A stretch of DNA of 64,000 nt, from NCBI RefSeq assembly GCF_901538265.1, contig NZ_LR593886.1, forward strand, positions 3,270,843 to 3,334,842, read 5' to 3'. Position numbers and translations under genes: made by a program. Source of the stretch: Gemmata massiliana (GTDB taxonomy: Bacteria; Planctomycetota; Planctomycetia; Gemmatales; Gemmataceae). Numbering within the stretch: position 1 is the first letter of the stretch; the number at the start of each line of letters is the position of its first letter. Positions 7,746 through 17,308 of this stretch are shown piece by piece. The notes beneath the pieces were generated by a model. It did no database searches. It had not been told where the DNA came from and was given only the letters and a program-made list of their open reading frames with translations.

Positions 7746-10127
7746 ATGAACGCCATTCTGATCGCCGGGGCCGCGCTCGTCGGGCTGCCCATTCTGCTGC
7801 ACCTCATCATGAAACAGGAGCCCAAACGGCTCCCATTTCCGGCGTTCCGCTTCCTCAAACAGAAGCTCAAGACCAACCAGCGCAAGTTGCGGCTGCGGCA
7901 CTTCATTCTGCTCGCGCTGCGGATGCTCATCATTGCTCTGTTCTGCCTCACGCTCTATCAGCCTACGTTCAAGAGCGATCAGCTCAACATCCGCGGGGAG
8001 CAGCCGGTCGCTGCGGTCATCATCATCGACACCAGCCCCAGCACGGGCTACATGGCGAACGACAAGTCGCGCCTGGAAGACGCCCGGTCGCGCGCGCTGG
8101 AGTTCCTCAACGAACTGCCCGACAAATCTCCGGTAGCTGTTGTTGACACGAGCGACCCCAACGCGGTCTGGTTGCCGGACGTGGCCGCAGCGCGCCGGCG
8201 CATTGAAGAACTGAAGGAGCCGCGAGGGGGCAACCAGTCAGTGAGTGCCGCGATTGCCGCTGCGTATCAGCTTCTGGCAAAGGTCGAACAGGAAACCGAG
8301 TCTCCCGACCCGCTCCAGAAGCTGGTCGCGGTGTTCACCGACCGCGCGGTTTCGTCGTGGGACGCGAACCGCACCGAGGATCTGAAGAAGCTCCGCGAGA
8401 CCGTTCCCGACCCGAAGCCCGTTCACGTCGTGTTCGACTTCGGCGCGGACCAGCCCACGAACGTGTCGATCCTGTCTGTCGAAATGAAGTCGCAGGTGAT
8501 CGCGGAGAACCAGACCGCGAACGTGGTCGTTACGGTCGGCGCGGTCGGGGCCGCGGGCGCGGGCGTCGAGGCCACGGTGATTGCCAAGCCCGTCGCCGGT
8601 GTTAGCAAGGCGGACCGCTCAATCAGCAAAGTAGTAACGATCCCGAACGGCCAAACGCGGACGGTCCCGTTCGAGTTCCGCGACCTCAAAGAGGGGCTGA
8701 ACCAGTGGGAGTTCTCGCTGAAGGCGCCCGACAATTTGATGATCGACAACACGCGGTTCCTCACGTTCAAGGTGGGGGCCGCGCGGCGCATCCTGACCAT
8801 CACGGACGACAAGAAGGCCGCGGTGTTCTGGCAGGTCGCGCACATCGTACAGGAAGAGTTCAGTTGTCTGGTGGTCACCCCGGACCAGATCAAAATCAGC
8901 GACGGCGGGCAGGCGGTCGTGCAGTACATCGCGGACCCGAAGAAGCCGAACGCGCCGCCCATTGTTGACGACCTCCGGTCGTTCGAGGCGGTGTGCCTGC
9001 TCGCGGTGCGCGAGCCGAACCAGCCCGCGGGGAGCAGCCTCTGGGACAAACTGCGCCCGTACCTTCAGGCCGGCGGCAAGCTCATCGTCGCGCCCGCACG
9101 CGAGGGCTGGATGAACCTCGTTGATTACAACGAGGGCGCGAGCGACCTGATGCCGGGGAAGTTTACCAAGGTAATCGAAACGAAGAAAATGAACCCGGCC
9201 CCGCCGCCCCAAAAAGCACCGACGTGGGACGAACCGCGATCTGGGGCCAACGGCGTGACACTAGTGCTCGACGAGAACGCGCTAAAGCACCCGATGCTCA
9301 AACCGATCGAGAGCTGGCGGCAGCAAAAGAGTGACCGCGTGGACGTGATCGCGAACCCGCGCACGACGTGGAAATTCTGGGACGTGGCGCGCGACCCGAG
9401 CGCCACAGTGGTGGCGTATTACAACGACTCGGATAAGCCCGAAGCCCGGCACCCGGCGATCCTGGAGCGCTCGGTCCTCGACCCGAAGGACAACAACAAG
9501 GCGAAGGGCAAAGTGGTGCTGCTGACCACGCGGCTGGACGTGACCGAGAGCGCCCCGCCCGACGACTGGCACGATTACTGGACACCGGAAGGGTCGAGCT
9601 GGTACGCCGCCTTCCCCAACTTGCTCGTACGCTATCTCGCGGGGGACACGGCCGACGCGAACTTCAACTACCCGACGGGCGCCACGGTCACCGTCCCGCT
9701 ACCGCGCGGTAAACTGAACCGCGAGAGCGTGGTCATCCTCGAAGGGAAGGGCGTCGAGCACAACGACGCGCTCATTCGCCCCGGGGACAAGCAAACGGAC
9801 GCCCGGATCGCGCCGCCGAAAACGAACAACGCGGGCAACTTCTCCCTGTCCGTTCAGAAGGACGATCGCGACATCTGGCGGGACGGGTTCAGCTTAAACG
9901 TGCCCCCGGACGAGAGCAATTTGGACAAGGTGCCGCTGGAAGCGGTGGAAGACCTCGTGGGCGAGGGGCGCGTGATCCCGGTGACGCGGAACGTGGCCCT
10001 GGCGGACTTGCTCAGTGTCACTTTGGGGCACCCGATCGACCTGTTCCCGTGGCTCCTGATTGCGGTCCTCGCGGCGCTGGTCGCCGAGGGATTCATCGCC
10101 AACCGCTTCTACCGCCGGGCGAAGTGA
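7746..10127 (+). CDS. BatA-domain / VWA membrane protein
   Basis: 793-residue inner-membrane protein. Residues 1-80 match the N-terminal BatA (aerotolerance regulator) module: a first membrane helix (3-20), a basic PKRLPFPAFRFLKQK stretch and a second helix (about 52-72). A von Willebrand A domain follows, with a complete MIDAS start D95-T-S97-P-S99. The middle (about 330-560) resembles the class I glutamine-amidotransferase-like fold often found in these proteins, without a clear catalytic Cys. The chain ends in a third helix (about 765-785) and a short basic tail. Family members usually work next to MoxR ATPases, but none is adjacent here. I chose the ATG at 7746 because the open frame upstream to 7569 has no BatA-like sequence. 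The exact role is unknown. Confidence 0.85.
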   Translation: MNAILIAGAALVGLPILLHLIMKQEPKRLPFPAFRFLKQKLKTNQRKLRLRHFILLALRMLIIALFCLTLYQPTFKSDQLNIRGEQPVAAVIIIDTSPSTGYMANDKSRLEDARSRALEFLNELPDKSPVAVVDTSDPNAVWLPDVAAARRRIEELKEPRGGNQSVSAAIAAAYQLLAKVEQETESPDPLQKLVAVFTDRAVSSWDANRTEDLKKLRETVPDPKPVHVVFDFGADQPTNVSILSVEMKSQVIAENQTANVVVTVGAVGAAGAGVEATVIAKPVAGVSKADRSISKVVTIPNGQTRTVPFEFRDLKEGLNQWEFSLKAPDNLMIDNTRFLTFKVGAARRILTITDDKKAAVFWQVAHIVQEEFSCLVVTPDQIKISDGGQAVVQYIADPKKPNAPPIVDDLRSFEAVCLLAVREPNQPAGSSLWDKLRPYLQAGGKLIVAPAREGWMNLVDYNEGASDLMPGKFTKVIETKKMNPAPPPQKAPTWDEPRSGANGVTLVLDENALKHPMLKPIESWRQQKSDRVDVIANPRTTWKFWDVARDPSATVVAYYNDSDKPEARHPAILERSVLDPKDNNKAKGKVVLLTTRLDVTESAPPDDWHDYWTPEGSSWYAAFPNLLVRYLAGDTADANFNYPTGATVTVPLPRGKLNRESVVILEGKGVEHNDALIRPGDKQTDARIAPPKTNNAGNFSLSVQKDDRDIWRDGFSLNVPPDESNLDKVPLEAVEDLVGEGRVIPVTRNVALADLLSVTLGHPIDLFPWLLIAVLAALVAEGFIANRFYRRAK

Positions 10128-10831
10128 GCCGTTGGAGCGGCCGGCTCGCGTCTGCTACCCTTGCGATGAGATTGTTTGTGAGAGGCGAACCGTGCCCGAT
10201 TTGCCGGAAACCATCGCCGAGAACGGCGGCCGTATTGAGCGATTGGGCCACCGTATTCAACGAGAACGTGCCGCCGCTGTAACTTTAATACCGGTATCGC
10301 ACGCGAGAGTGATCGATTAGTTCTCTGAGTGCTTTGCTCGACTGCCACCCGTCTTCTCGAACGGGGCCTGTGCCCTGCCACTTCTGATTCGATCGCACGT
10401 CGGCAACCCGGCTCACAAAGTTCGGTATTTTCTTCGTGTACTGCGAAAAATTTCACGTTCACTGTGCCGCCGAAGTGCTCCTTTTAAGGACGAAATGCGC
10501 CGTGCATTTTCGTAATTTTATTCTTGAATTTAGCAGGCGTAGTTGATCTCCTATGTGTGCGACGCTTATTGTTTAAATCGGGTAATTGGCAAGGGCGCAG
10601 TGGTTGTGTACGCGTTCACGGTACATGATTTTAAAGTACGTTTACTTGTCTGTTGCGGTTCCTGCTATGTGCTGTTTTCCGGGGCGACAGTCTTGATGGA
10701 TCTTGGTGCTCTCGCCGTTCGGTGCGCGGGCGCGTCGATGGGTGCCGAGCGAATGTTTGTGAGATCGGCCGCGCCTCGCACGGTGGCTATTCTTTCAAGG
10801 CTCGATTGTGTCTAAGTAGCGAGGTGCCGCG
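10128..10831. other. Long intergenic region opening a low-GC island
   Basis: 704 bases with falling GC content from about 10450. The only plausible coding signal is a 42-residue frame at 10193-10320 (plus), starting GTG with GAGAGG upstream and beginning MPDLPETIAENGGRIERLG. It resembles the start of small planctomycete proteins with an 'LPETIAEN' opening but then stops early, so it may be a remnant. A longer frame at 10543-10815 has poor composition, and I do not call it a gene. The promoter of the SPFH gene should lie in the last 150 bases. Confidence 0.4.
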
Positions 10832-13045
10832 GTGGATTTTGAAATATTTATACAGAGTAACCCCGTTGTGGTGGGGTTAATGATTGCTGCAATAGTTGTG
10901 ACGGTTGCGGCTCTGCTTGTGATTGTGCTGTGCCACCGGAAGGTTGAACAGGGGTTCGCAATTATCCGCAGCGGGTATGGTGGAACGAAGGTGGCGTTTG
11001 ACGGATTGCTTGTGTTGCCAATTGTTCATCGTGTTGAATATATCGATATTTCAGTTAAGAAAATTGAGATATCGAGGTGCGAGGGGGCCGGTGTTTTATG
11101 TAAGGACAATATGCGGGCAGATATCCGCGCCAATTTTATCCTACGGATTAATAAGACGGTGGAAGACGTTCTGCTGGTGGCACGGACCGTAGGGTGCCAG
11201 CGGGCGTCTAGTGTGGCCGAGATACGTGCGATATTCGATTCTAAATTCTCGGATTCGATAAAGACCATTGTGAAGAGGTATGATTTTGCTTCTCTACATG
11301 ATCACCGCGATCAGCTGAAAGACGCCATTGCGGAGATGACCGGGCGCAATTTAAATGGCTATGTACTTGTTGATTGTTCAATAGATTATTTGGAGCAGAC
11401 GTCGAAAGAGCATCTGAATCCTGAAAGCGTATTAGATGCGGAGGGGATCAAGAAGATCGCGGAGCTGACTGCGGCGCAGATTAAAGAGGCCAATCGTATA
11501 GAGAACGAGAAGGCCCTAGCTATTAAAAAGCAGGACGCGGATAGGGAAAAAGAAGTGGCGCACCAGGACGAGGAAGTCAAACAGTACAAGGCGACCCAGG
11601 CGGCCGAAACCGCTAGAGTCGAGGACGAACAGCGAAAGACGCAGGAGCTGATCAAGGTTAAGAACGATTTGGAGTTGGCTATCGAACGCGAACGGGCCGG
11701 TCAGCAAAAGGCCGCGGAAAAGATCGCCGGCGACAAGGTCGTCCAGGCGTCGCAAATAGCTTTGGACCGTGAGAGGGATCAGGCTGAGATCGAGAGCGAG
11801 AAACAGAAGGAACTGGCGGCCAAAGACAAGGAGCGATTGATTCTTGAGAAGCTACGGGCAATTGAGATCGAGAAGGTCGAGAACGAGAAACAGAAGGAGC
11901 TGGCGGCCAAAGACAAGGAGCGATTGATTCTTGAGAGGCAGCGAGCGATCGAGATCGAGAAGGTCGAGAGCGAGAAGCAGAAAGAGCTGGCGGTCAAGGA
12001 TAAAGAGCGACAGGTTCTTGAGAGGCAGCGGGCAATTGAGATCGAGAAGGTCGAGAACGAGAAACAGAAGGAGCTGGCGGCCAAAGACAAGGAGCGATTG
12101 ATTCTTGAGAGGCAGCGAGCGATCGAGATCGAGAAGGTCGAGAGCGAGAAGCAGAAAGAGTTGGCGACTAAAGACAAGGAACAAATGATCCTAGAGAAAC
12201 AAAAAATTATAGAGAACGAGAGAAGGGCAATAGCCGAAGTGCAGCAGCGCCAGAAGGACTATGAGTCGGCCGCGGAATCGGACCGCGATAGTAGGGTGGC
12301 AATAAAAGAAGCTGAGACCTTAGCCCGGCAGAAGATAATCGAATCAGAAACGGCGGAAGCCGCGGCCGGGCACGAGGCCGCGGCCATCAGGCAGTTGGCT
12401 ACCGCGAAGGCCGACGACGCCGCGGCGATAGGCATCGGCGAGGCTCGCGTGCATAAAGAGAAACAATTAGCTGAGGCCGAGGGGTACGTTGCGAAAGCGG
12501 CCGCCGATGCCAAGGGCATACGCGAAAAGGCCGATGCGATGAAACAGTTCGACGAAGTGGGGAGGGCTCACGAAGAGTTTAAACTCAGGCTGGAGTTCGA
12601 TCGCGTGCTGGCTCTGGCTCAGTTAGAAACAAAGCAGAGACTGGCCGAGGGGCAGGCTTCTGTTCTTGGCGAGGCGCTGAAGCACGCTAACATCAATTTG
12701 GTCGGAGGCGAGGGGCAGTTTATAGACCGGGTGCTGTCACTTGTCGGACATGGGAAGGCGATTGACGCTATGGTTGGATCGAGTTCGGTTCTAAATCACG
12801 TAAAAGACGCGGTGCTTGGTATCGCACCGGGTGCGCCCGCCGCTGCTGTCAAGGAGCTTGTTGCTCGTTACGGGCTCGATACGGGCGAGTTTTCTGGGAT
12901 GACTTTGTCTGCGGCTATTGGGAAGTTGCTTGTCGATGTCAAGGATGCGGCTGCAGCAGTCGCTCTTTCGGAATTCCTGGCTGCGGCAGTGAAAACTGGA
13001 TTGGCTTCGTGCCGAATTGATAATTTGACGTCGCGGATTTCATGA
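10832..13045 (+). CDS. Flotillin-like SPFH protein with expanded coiled coil
   Basis: 737-residue membrane scaffold protein. One N-terminal helix (about residues 14-36) precedes an SPFH/band-7 domain (about 38-205). A very long Glu/Lys-rich coiled coil (about 210-530) follows, then a flotillin-type C-terminal region including EEFKLRLEFDRVLALAQLE and ANINLVGGEGQFIDRVL. Bacterial flotillins oligomerise and organise membrane microdomains. Residues 323-467 are five 29-residue repeats that lengthen the coil. It is larger than usual flotillins (about 450-550 residues). The gene starts with GTG and has GAGGTG six bases upstream. GC content is visibly lower than in neighbouring genes. A second membrane gene follows after 36 bases, suggesting a two-gene operon. 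There is no NfeD partner nearby. Confidence 0.85.
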   Translation: MDFEIFIQSNPVVVGLMIAAIVVTVAALLVIVLCHRKVEQGFAIIRSGYGGTKVAFDGLLVLPIVHRVEYIDISVKKIEISRCEGAGVLCKDNMRADIRANFILRINKTVEDVLLVARTVGCQRASSVAEIRAIFDSKFSDSIKTIVKRYDFASLHDHRDQLKDAIAEMTGRNLNGYVLVDCSIDYLEQTSKEHLNPESVLDAEGIKKIAELTAAQIKEANRIENEKALAIKKQDADREKEVAHQDEEVKQYKATQAAETARVEDEQRKTQELIKVKNDLELAIERERAGQQKAAEKIAGDKVVQASQIALDRERDQAEIESEKQKELAAKDKERLILEKLRAIEIEKVENEKQKELAAKDKERLILERQRAIEIEKVESEKQKELAVKDKERQVLERQRAIEIEKVENEKQKELAAKDKERLILERQRAIEIEKVESEKQKELATKDKEQMILEKQKIIENERRAIAEVQQRQKDYESAAESDRDSRVAIKEAETLARQKIIESETAEAAAGHEAAAIRQLATAKADDAAAIGIGEARVHKEKQLAEAEGYVAKAAADAKGIREKADAMKQFDEVGRAHEEFKLRLEFDRVLALAQLETKQRLAEGQASVLGEALKHANINLVGGEGQFIDRVLSLVGHGKAIDAMVGSSSVLNHVKDAVLGIAPGAPAAAVKELVARYGLDTGEFSGMTLSAAIGKLLVDVKDAAAAVALSEFLAAAVKTGLASCRIDNLTSRIS
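11798..12232 (+). repeat. Five tandem 87-bp repeats in the SPFH coiled coil
   Basis: Units start at 11798, 11885, 11972, 12059 and 12146. Each encodes 29 residues beginning EKQKELAAKDKERLILE. The units at 11885-11971 and 12059-12145 are identical in DNA. With the flanking bases they form a direct repeat of about 130 bp at a distance of 174 bp. This shows that the newest event duplicated two units together. The last unit is the most diverged. Confidence 0.9.
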
Positions 13046-13081
13046 TTTTTACTTGCCGCGCGTTTTTTTATGGAGTGTTGG

Positions 13082-13876
13082 ATGAGGATTGATAGGCTTC
13101 TTAAAATACTGGAAGATTACACCGCGTTGCCCGCCTATGTGATCATATTTGGATGGGCGATCAGGTCCGCGTGGCAGTCGAACTACGAAACCGCGGCCTT
13201 GGGCGTTCCACTTGCTCTCGGTCTTTCAACTCTGATCGAAATTCGTAAGCAGCTCAAGAATGAACTGCCGACGCGCAGGGTCGGGAGCTTTGCCGAAACG
13301 CACTCGATGATACGAGAGGCGTTTGAACGCGAGGTGAAAAGAAGCAAAACGATCGAGATCCGGATTCTGGGGCAGACGATGCAGTCGTATACTACATTTC
13401 TTAAACCTCTTATTCAGGAAATAATTGATAAGAACTCTGGCGTTCGATTCGTGATATGTATAGCGATGATCGATTCGAAGGCGCCACATTTGGCCGTCGG
13501 TCTACCCGATGCCGCTGCCGGCGCGTTGAAAGAATTGAAGAGGTTTTCTGACGATGTCAAGAGGAATATTGTCAATTCTCTTAGTTTGTTTACTTTTAAG
13601 GACGCGCCGTCGATCACGGGTATTGCTGTTAATCGCTCCGTACTGTTTCTTGGCATGATTAAGTACAAGAAGACTACCGGTGGGCGATCGGATGCTCAGA
13701 TGATAACAACTGCCGCGGGAACTGGCTCGTCTTCTGTGGAATCATATGAGATGGTGCGCGCTGCTGGTGGCGCCTACGATATTTATCGTGACAGCAGACC
13801 AGAAGATGAAGAGCGCATTTCGCTATTTATTGACTCTTTTGATGCACTATGTGCTCGAAGTAAGAAAATCGTGTAA
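13082..13876 (+). CDS. Two-helix membrane protein with degenerate PLD-like domain
   Basis: 264-residue protein. Two N-terminal hydrophobic segments (about residues 12-33 and 40-56) precede a soluble domain. The segment TIEIRILGQTMQSYTTFLKPL, the GVRFVICIAMID strand and the C-terminal FIDSFDALCARSKKI fit a phospholipase-D-like fold of the kind used as inactive sensor domains. The position where active enzymes have HxK reads GIAVNRSVLF, so catalysis is not expected. I chose the ATG at 13082 because GGAG lies 6 bases upstream; an ATG at 13070 is in frame. It follows the SPFH gene by 36 bases in the same lower-GC island. The fold assignment is inference from the pattern. The alternative is simply an unknown membrane protein. 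Confidence 0.65.
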   Translation: MRIDRLLKILEDYTALPAYVIIFGWAIRSAWQSNYETAALGVPLALGLSTLIEIRKQLKNELPTRRVGSFAETHSMIREAFEREVKRSKTIEIRILGQTMQSYTTFLKPLIQEIIDKNSGVRFVICIAMIDSKAPHLAVGLPDAAAGALKELKRFSDDVKRNIVNSLSLFTFKDAPSITGIAVNRSVLFLGMIKYKKTTGGRSDAQMITTAAGTGSSSVESYEMVRAAGGAYDIYRDSRPEDEERISLFIDSFDALCARSKKIV

Positions 13877-14058
13877 ATATATGGTAATTGTTGGCCGTAA
13901 AGTTAATTGGTTGGGCGCGTCGATATTGATTTAATTAAATCGTGTGGGATCGTAGTATGTGTGACTGGAAGGCCGTTTTACGGCTCGCGGATGTCGGAGC
14001 GCGCCCGGTGTGTGGCGAAGATTAAACAGTTCTCAATGATCAATTCGAGATCACGATC

Positions 14059-17000
14059 TCACCTTACAAACCTGCTCACGCGCGTTGCGCCGTCCTGCAA
14101 CTCGAAGCGGTAGCCGTCGGGGAAGGCGTCGGCGAACTCTTCCTGGTGCGACACCAGCAGGATGCAGTGCAGGTGCCCGCGGAGGTTCTGCAACTCTTGG
14201 ATCATTACCTGTCGGCCGCTGCGGTCGAGACAGCCGAAGCCCTCGTCGATGATGACGCTCTCGATCGGTCGGTGCTGCTTGCTCGCGTATTGGCCGATGC
14301 CCAGCGCTAGCGCCACTGCGACCCGGAACCGCTGGCTCCCGCTCAGGAACGCGACGTTGATCGCGCCGCCGCCCGTCACGCGGTTGGCGCATTCGAGGTC
14401 GAGTGCCTTGTCCGTGCCGGTTTCTGCCTCCACTAGTCGCATGAAAAGTTGCCCGCCGCTCAGACGGTCGAGCACCGCGTTCGCGTAGTCGACGATTTGC
14501 CGCTCCGCTTGCCGGACGAGGTGGCGCTGGAGTCGGTCGCGCCCGAGCAGTTCCGCCAGCGTTTTGTGCCGGTTGTGCTCCGCGTCCACCGCTTTGAAGC
14601 GCTCGCCAAGTTCGTAGCGCTGCTGGCGGTAACCGTCGAGGATGCGCTTGCGCCCCTGGGCGTCGAGCAGTTCCTTGTTCCGCGAATCCAGTTCCTTGCG
14701 CGCGGACTGGGCTTCGTTGCGCACGTCGTCGGGCGACCGGCGTTCCTCTTCCGAGAACGAGTCGGACTCGGCTTCGAGTTGCTTGATTTCGGCCCGGAGC
14801 GGATCGAGCCCGCCGCGTGCCGCCTGGAGCTGCGTGTACTTCGCCTCGGTGTTCTTGCCGACGAGCGCGTCGAGCTCGTCCTGCCACTTCGCGCGATCGG
14901 TCAGCCCCGCGTTTTCGAGTGGCTTTTGCCACGCCGCGGGGAGCGTCTTCTTCGCGCGCTCGATGGCCTCCGCGCTCTGCTTGCGGCTCGCCTCTTCGAG
15001 ATTCAACTTGCCCGCAATCTCGGTCAGCTCGCGGTCCGATTCGCTGACAGAGCGTTGGTAGCGCTCGATTTCCACTTCGGTCGCGGCGATCTCTTTTTTG
15101 TTCGCAGCGAGCGAACCGGTCACGCTCTTTTCTTCGCTCTGCTTGCCCGCAAACTCCTGCCGCAGCGCGCCCGGGTCGCCACCGGGCAGCCCGCGCTGGG
15201 CGCGCGTGAGGCGCTCCCGGGCCGAATCGAGCTTCGCGCGGAGCGTTTCGATTTTCTTCGCTTCGTCCTGAGCGGCTTTCAGTTTGCGCTTGGTCACGTC
15301 GATCCCGCGCGCTTCGTCGTTGAGTGCCGCGAGGTCTTGGCGATTGGGGTACGTGACCGCGGACCAGTCCGAAGGTTCGGAATGGCCGAGCTTGCTTTTG
15401 AACTCGTCCGGGAGCGCGAAGTACGTTTGCCGGCATGCGTCCGTGAGGCGCTTGATGTCGCCCGCGGTCTGCTTCAACGCGGCGTCCGCGTCCTTCCACT
15501 TGTCACGCAGGTCGCTCAAACGTTTGCGCTCGGTGACTTCCTTCGCGCCGAGTTCGTCTTCCAGTTTGCGGGCCTTTTCCGCTTCCGCAGTGAGCGTTTT
15601 GAGTTTGTCTTCGGACTTCTTCGCGTTCGCCTCGCGCGTTTTCTTTTCGTCCGCGAAGTGCTCCGGGGTGAGCTTCTGACCACACGCGCGGCACTTCGTC
15701 TGGCCGGTCATCGTTTTGAACTCGTCGGCGAGTTCGCGCGCTTGCCGGGCGAGTGCCCGCGTCTCGGCCATTAACTGGTCCTTCGCAGCGCGGTCCTCGC
15801 GCGCGGCCTTCGCGTCGGTTTCGAGGCGCGTGAATTCCTCTTTGGCTTTCACGCCATCGGACTTGAGCTTGGCTTCGTCCGCGCGGGCCTGCTTTTCCGT
15901 TGTGACGGCCTTTGTGAGTTCGGACCGATCCTGGTGTAGCCGTTCGAGCAGCGCGACGTGTTGTGCCAGGAGCGCGAGGCGCTCGTGCTCGGTCTGATAC
16001 TTGCGAACCGCGGAGTCGGGATCGGCCGGAAAGGGCTGTAACTCCGTTTCGAGGCGCGAAACTTCGCTCTCCGCGTCCTCGACCTGCTTCACTTTCTCCA
16101 GAACGGCCGTGAGTTCGCGGAGCCGGGCTTCGAGCTGCGCTTTCTTTGTCTCGTCCTCGGACTGCGTTTTCTTGAGCGCTGCAAGCTTCTTGCGGCCTTG
16201 AGCGAGCACGTTTTCGGACTTGCGCCGCGTGTCCGCGACCTCTTCGCGCTCTTTGGTGAGGCGCTCGGTGTTGCGCTCGGACGCGCCGATGCGCCCGCGC
16301 TCGGTGACGATGGTGTTCACCGCCGGGAGCACGTCGCGGAGTTCCCGGAGTCGCGTGTAGTCCTTCTCGATGGCGATCGCGGTACCGAGCAACCTCTCGG
16401 CGTCAGCGAGTTTCAGTTTCACCCCGGCGAGTTTGGCCTGGGTATCGGTCCAACGCCGCGCACGCAGTTCCAGCGCGTTCAGGTTGTCGATGCGGACTTG
16501 CGCCGTGGTTCGCGCTTCTTCCAGCGCCGTGATATTTCTCTCGACCTCGGCGTATTCTTCTTCGCTCACCTCTTTCACGCCGAGGAGTTGGTTGGTGATC
16601 CCTTCGAGTTCGCTCTTGAGTGCGCGGCGCTTGTCGTCGGCTTTACCGTGGAGCTTCTGGTAGCGCTCCAAATCGACAATGCGCGCGAGCACCCCGGCGC
16701 GCCCGGCGGGGGTGCTGTCGAGTAGTTTTTCTGACTTACCTTGGAGCAACAGTACCGACGACGTGAACGTTTCGTAATCGAGGCCGATCTTGTCCCGCAC
16801 CCAGGTATCGAACTTCGCCTTGTACTCGGTGCCGGATACGGCCTCCCACGACTCGCCCGTGATCTCGCTGTTCGTGAACTTCAACACTTGTTGTGTGCTG
16901 GCGACGCCGCTCTGTCGCTTGCGCACGGTGCGCTTGATGCGGTAGAGCTGTTTCTCGCTCGTGAAGTCGAACTCCACGCTCAGGGTGGTCGCTTCCTTGT

Positions 17001-17193
17001 TCACCAGCTCTGCGGCGCTCTGGCTCCCGCCGCGGTGGTGGCCGAACAGTGCGAACGTGACCGCATCGAACACGCTCGACTTGCCGCTCCCGTTGGTGCC
17101 CGAGAGCATCCAGAGCGGCGCCCCGTCGAACCGGATCTCTTGTTCGTCCTTGTACGACAGGAAGCCGGACAGTTTGATTCGTTGCGGGATCAT
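14059..17193 (-). CDS. sbcC: SbcC/Rad50-type nuclease ATPase subunit
   Basis: 1044-residue SMC-like ATPase that partners SbcD in processing DNA ends and hairpins. Walker A is GTNGSGKSS (residues 32-40). Long coiled coils flank a zinc-hook CxxC at C501 and C504, within TKCRACGQKL. The C-terminal half has the ABC signature (LSGSQRFRVAVALALGIG) and Walker B (SVIIDEGFGCLD) followed by the switch His in LVSHQEEF. I chose the ATG at 17193, which has GGAG upstream and begins MIPQRIKLSGFLSYKD as the family does. The frame stays open for 31 more codons that do not resemble the family. sbcD lies 115 bases upstream on the same strand. Length is typical for the family. Confidence 0.95.
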   Translation of the reverse strand: MIPQRIKLSGFLSYKDEQEIRFDGAPLWMLSGTNGSGKSSVFDAVTFALFGHHRGGSQSAAELVNKEATTLSVEFDFTSEKQLYRIKRTVRKRQSGVASTQQVLKFTNSEITGESWEAVSGTEYKAKFDTWVRDKIGLDYETFTSSVLLLQGKSEKLLDSTPAGRAGVLARIVDLERYQKLHGKADDKRRALKSELEGITNQLLGVKEVSEEEYAEVERNITALEEARTTAQVRIDNLNALELRARRWTDTQAKLAGVKLKLADAERLLGTAIAIEKDYTRLRELRDVLPAVNTIVTERGRIGASERNTERLTKEREEVADTRRKSENVLAQGRKKLAALKKTQSEDETKKAQLEARLRELTAVLEKVKQVEDAESEVSRLETELQPFPADPDSAVRKYQTEHERLALLAQHVALLERLHQDRSELTKAVTTEKQARADEAKLKSDGVKAKEEFTRLETDAKAAREDRAAKDQLMAETRALARQARELADEFKTMTGQTKCRACGQKLTPEHFADEKKTREANAKKSEDKLKTLTAEAEKARKLEDELGAKEVTERKRLSDLRDKWKDADAALKQTAGDIKRLTDACRQTYFALPDEFKSKLGHSEPSDWSAVTYPNRQDLAALNDEARGIDVTKRKLKAAQDEAKKIETLRAKLDSARERLTRAQRGLPGGDPGALRQEFAGKQSEEKSVTGSLAANKKEIAATEVEIERYQRSVSESDRELTEIAGKLNLEEASRKQSAEAIERAKKTLPAAWQKPLENAGLTDRAKWQDELDALVGKNTEAKYTQLQAARGGLDPLRAEIKQLEAESDSFSEEERRSPDDVRNEAQSARKELDSRNKELLDAQGRKRILDGYRQQRYELGERFKAVDAEHNRHKTLAELLGRDRLQRHLVRQAERQIVDYANAVLDRLSGGQLFMRLVEAETGTDKALDLECANRVTGGGAINVAFLSGSQRFRVAVALALGIGQYASKQHRPIESVIIDEGFGCLDRSGRQVMIQELQNLRGHLHCILLVSHQEEFADAFPDGYRFELQDGATRVSRFVR

Positions 17194-17308
17194 CACACAC
17201 TCCGGGCGAACCCCGTCCGCAGGGGCGGCGGGTGGCGCATCAGGTAGGCAAGGGTACTCACAACGAGGAGCGCGCCCGTTACCCACCGCCCTTGCGGGCG
17301 GGGTTCAC

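Noticed and set aside
10543..10815. 90-residue frame upstream of the SPFH gene
   Set aside because: Unusual Cys-rich composition, no ribosome site and no domain. It is probably chance in a low-GC intergenic region.
14449..15774. 441-residue plus-strand frame within sbcC
   Set aside because: Antisense to a gene with all Rad50 motifs. No recognisable domain of its own.
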